From: Candidatus Heimdallarchaeota archaeon
Lineage (GTDB): Archaea > Asgardarchaeota > Heimdallarchaeia > Heimdallarchaeales > Kariarchaeaceae
Length of the DNA: 8,304 nt
Direction: 5' to 3'
Assembly (NCBI GenBank): GCA_021399405.1
Contig: JAAFKL010000139.1
Location: forward strand, 1 to 8,304
The translations under genes and the position numbers were made by a program. Below are positions 7,273 to 8,304 of the stretch, piece after piece (the first letter of the stretch is position 1; every line of letters begins with the position of its first letter). A model generated the notes under the pieces. The model worked only from the letters and a program-made list of their open reading frames with translations, did no database searches and was not told the DNA's origin.

Positions 7273-7884
7273 TTAATTGGCTAGTTTCTTTTGAATTAAT
7301 AATAGGAACTGTTCATGAATTCGAGTATCATTTGTTAATTCTGGATGAAAAGTTGTTGCCATAATATTATCCTGTTGAACAAAAACTGCATCTCCCTTTA
7401 TACTAGAATGGGACACTACATCTTTTCCGATTGATTTTATTCTTGGAGCACGAATGAATACCCCCTCAAATTCTTTGTCTTCTCCATCAATTGGCATCAT
7501 TGTACTGAAAGAGTTAATCTGTCTACCGTAACCATTTCGAAGAATTTCGATATCTAAGAAAGGAAATGCACCTTCTTTTGGTTCACTGTTCTCTGTTCTC
7601 TTTACATTGTTAGACAGTAATATCGCTCCAGCACAAGTCCCAAATACAGGAAGCCCGCTTTTGATCTTGTTTCTTACAGCAACTAACATCCCATTTTTTG
7701 ATCCAATTAAAATCATGGCTGAACTTTCCCCACCAGGCATGATTAGACCATCGATATCCTCGATTTCTTCAGGTAATATTACACGTTTAGTGTGTACTTC
7801 AATCTTCAATTTATTAGCTGCAACATGAACCAGTTTATCATGTTCCTCAATCGCACCCTGCAAGCTAAGAATACCAATTATCAT
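7273..7884 (-). CDS. pdxT: Pyridoxal 5'-phosphate synthase glutaminase subunit PdxT
   Basis: PdxT hydrolyses glutamine and channels the ammonia to PdxS, which builds PLP (vitamin B6) from ribose 5-phosphate and glyceraldehyde 3-phosphate in the cytoplasm. The 203 residues match the usual family length. The N-terminus IGILSLQGAIEEH is the family signature. PGGESSA at 50-56 is the glutamine-binding loop. The class I glutaminase triad is Cys84 in GTCAGA, His180 and Glu182 in FHPEL. NGYGRQINSF (117-126) and FIRAP (143-147) are further PdxT-specific conserved segments. The ATG at 7884 begins directly at the conserved MIIGILSLQG, so the start is firm. It lies 49 bases after pdxS on the same strand, the usual pdxS-pdxT order. 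All key residues are present and it should be active. Confidence 0.97.
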   Translation of the reverse strand: MIIGILSLQGAIEEHDKLVHVAANKLKIEVHTKRVILPEEIEDIDGLIMPGGESSAMILIGSKNGMLVAVRNKIKSGLPVFGTCAGAILLSNNVKRTENSEPKEGAFPFLDIEILRNGYGRQINSFSTMMPIDGEDKEFEGVFIRAPRIKSIGKDVVSHSSIKGDAVFVQQDNIMATTFHPELTNDTRIHEQFLLLIQKKLAN

Positions 7885-7900
7885 AATTTCACATCGAAAA

Positions 7901-7912
7901 TAATTATAAAAT
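7901..7912 (-). promoter_or_regulatory. Possible internal TATA box ahead of pdxT
   Basis: In the 49-base pdxS-pdxT gap the minus strand contains TTTTATAATTA, centred about 22 bases before the pdxT ATG. This spacing is slightly short for a leaderless transcript of pdxT. The whole gap is extremely AT-rich, so a chance match is likely and co-transcription with pdxS is the simpler reading. Confidence 0.2.
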
Positions 7913-7933
7913 AAACAAATTAAAAACTAATTA

Positions 7934-8304
7934 TTAAAGGTTCGATCCTCTAGTTTGGATTTTTTGTTTATCTTCCATGTCTGCAATACCTAAACCAGCC
8001 ATGGCTTTTGTTTCGTTGACCATTTGTTGAGCTTCAAGTACTTTATCCGCATTTTGCCAGTGAGTAGTCGCATATACAATTGCAGCTGCTCGATTTTCAG
8101 GGTCCTCTGATTTGTAAATACCAGATCCGACAAAAACACCATCACAATTCATTCTCATCATCATTGCTGCATCTGCAGGAGTTGCAATACCACCTGCTGA
8201 GAAATTCACAACTGGTAATCTACCTGCTTCAATTACTTTGAATAGAGTTTCTATGCTAACTTTCATTTCTCTTGCTAGGATTAATAATTCTTCATAATTA
8301 TCCT
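7934..8304 (-). CDS. pdxS: Pyridoxal 5'-phosphate synthase subunit PdxS, C-terminal part (5' end beyond the window)
   Basis: The frame is open from the stop at 7934 to the right edge, giving 122 residues. An internal ATG at 8266 is not the start, because the residues before it (including YEELLILARE) continue the family sequence. PdxS is a TIM-barrel enzyme that forms dodecamers and makes PLP using ammonia from PdxT. The visible C-terminal part has LPVVNFSAGGIATPADAAMM, a conserved barrel strand and loop, and GVFVGSGI, the phosphate-binding loop. It then has the helix IVYATTHW and a family-type tail ending QTRGSNL. Compared with the usual length of about 290-300 residues, roughly 170-180 N-terminal residues are missing because of the window edge, not a mutation. 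It pairs with pdxT immediately downstream. Confidence 0.96.
   Translation of the reverse strand, partial: DNYEELLILAREMKVSIETLFKVIEAGRLPVVNFSAGGIATPADAAMMMRMNCDGVFVGSGIYKSEDPENRAAAIVYATTHWQNADKVLEAQQMVNETKAMAGLGIADMEDKQKIQTRGSNL

Noticed and set aside
7934..8266. A complete 110-residue protein starting at the ATG at 8266
   Set aside because: The reading frame continues to the right edge with PdxS-like sequence, so this ATG is internal and the gene is simply cut by the window.
1..8304. CRISPR array, insertion sequence, phage or defence island
   Set aside because: No regularly spaced direct repeats, transposase motifs, terminal inverted repeats or phage-type genes are visible; the genes are ordinary chromosomal types on one strand.

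Overview
The window is AT-rich and every gene I can support lies on the minus strand, so transcription runs from high to low coordinates. In transcription order it holds: the 3' part of pdxS (cut by the right edge), pdxT, a 698-residue cytoplasmic protein of tandem winged-helix-like repeats ending in zinc-binding and RING-like fingers, a 647-residue secreted and C-terminally anchored surface protein, and a large secreted subtilisin-family protease cut by the left edge.

The organism looks archaeal. Upstream regions carry AT boxes at distances typical of archaeal TATA elements with short or absent leaders. The surface protein is crowded with N-x-S/T sequons, as in AglB-glycosylated archaeal S-layer or surface proteins. 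The protease has an archaeal-style signal and propeptide and trailing Ig-like domains. The pairing of PCI/UFL1-like winged helices with a eukaryote-style RING finger suggests an Asgard archaeon, perhaps of the Heimdallarchaeia. That placement is inference; no rRNA or taxonomic marker is present.

Region by region: 7934-8304 and 7273-7884 encode PdxS and PdxT, the synthase and glutaminase subunits of pyridoxal 5'-phosphate synthase. 5106-7202 encodes the winged-helix/RING-like protein, with a TATA-like element of its own just upstream. 4830-5105 is non-coding and holds only a weak terminator candidate, a weak AT box and a GAGG ribosome-binding site. 2886-4829 and 1-2789 encode two exported proteins in tandem, separated by 96 bases. 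They share a 10-base motif just ahead of their start regions and carry similar Ig-like C-terminal modules, so they probably belong to one extracellular programme. The PLP genes and the winged-helix/RING gene show no obvious functional link beyond adjacency.

The best candidate for something undescribed is the 698-residue protein. It has about eight winged-helix-like units, a CxxC/CxxC zinc knuckle pair and a finger that follows RING-H2 spacing, with His where the sixth ligand is usually Cys. No ubiquitin-like protein, E1 or E2 gene is visible here, so an E3-ligase role is only a hypothesis.
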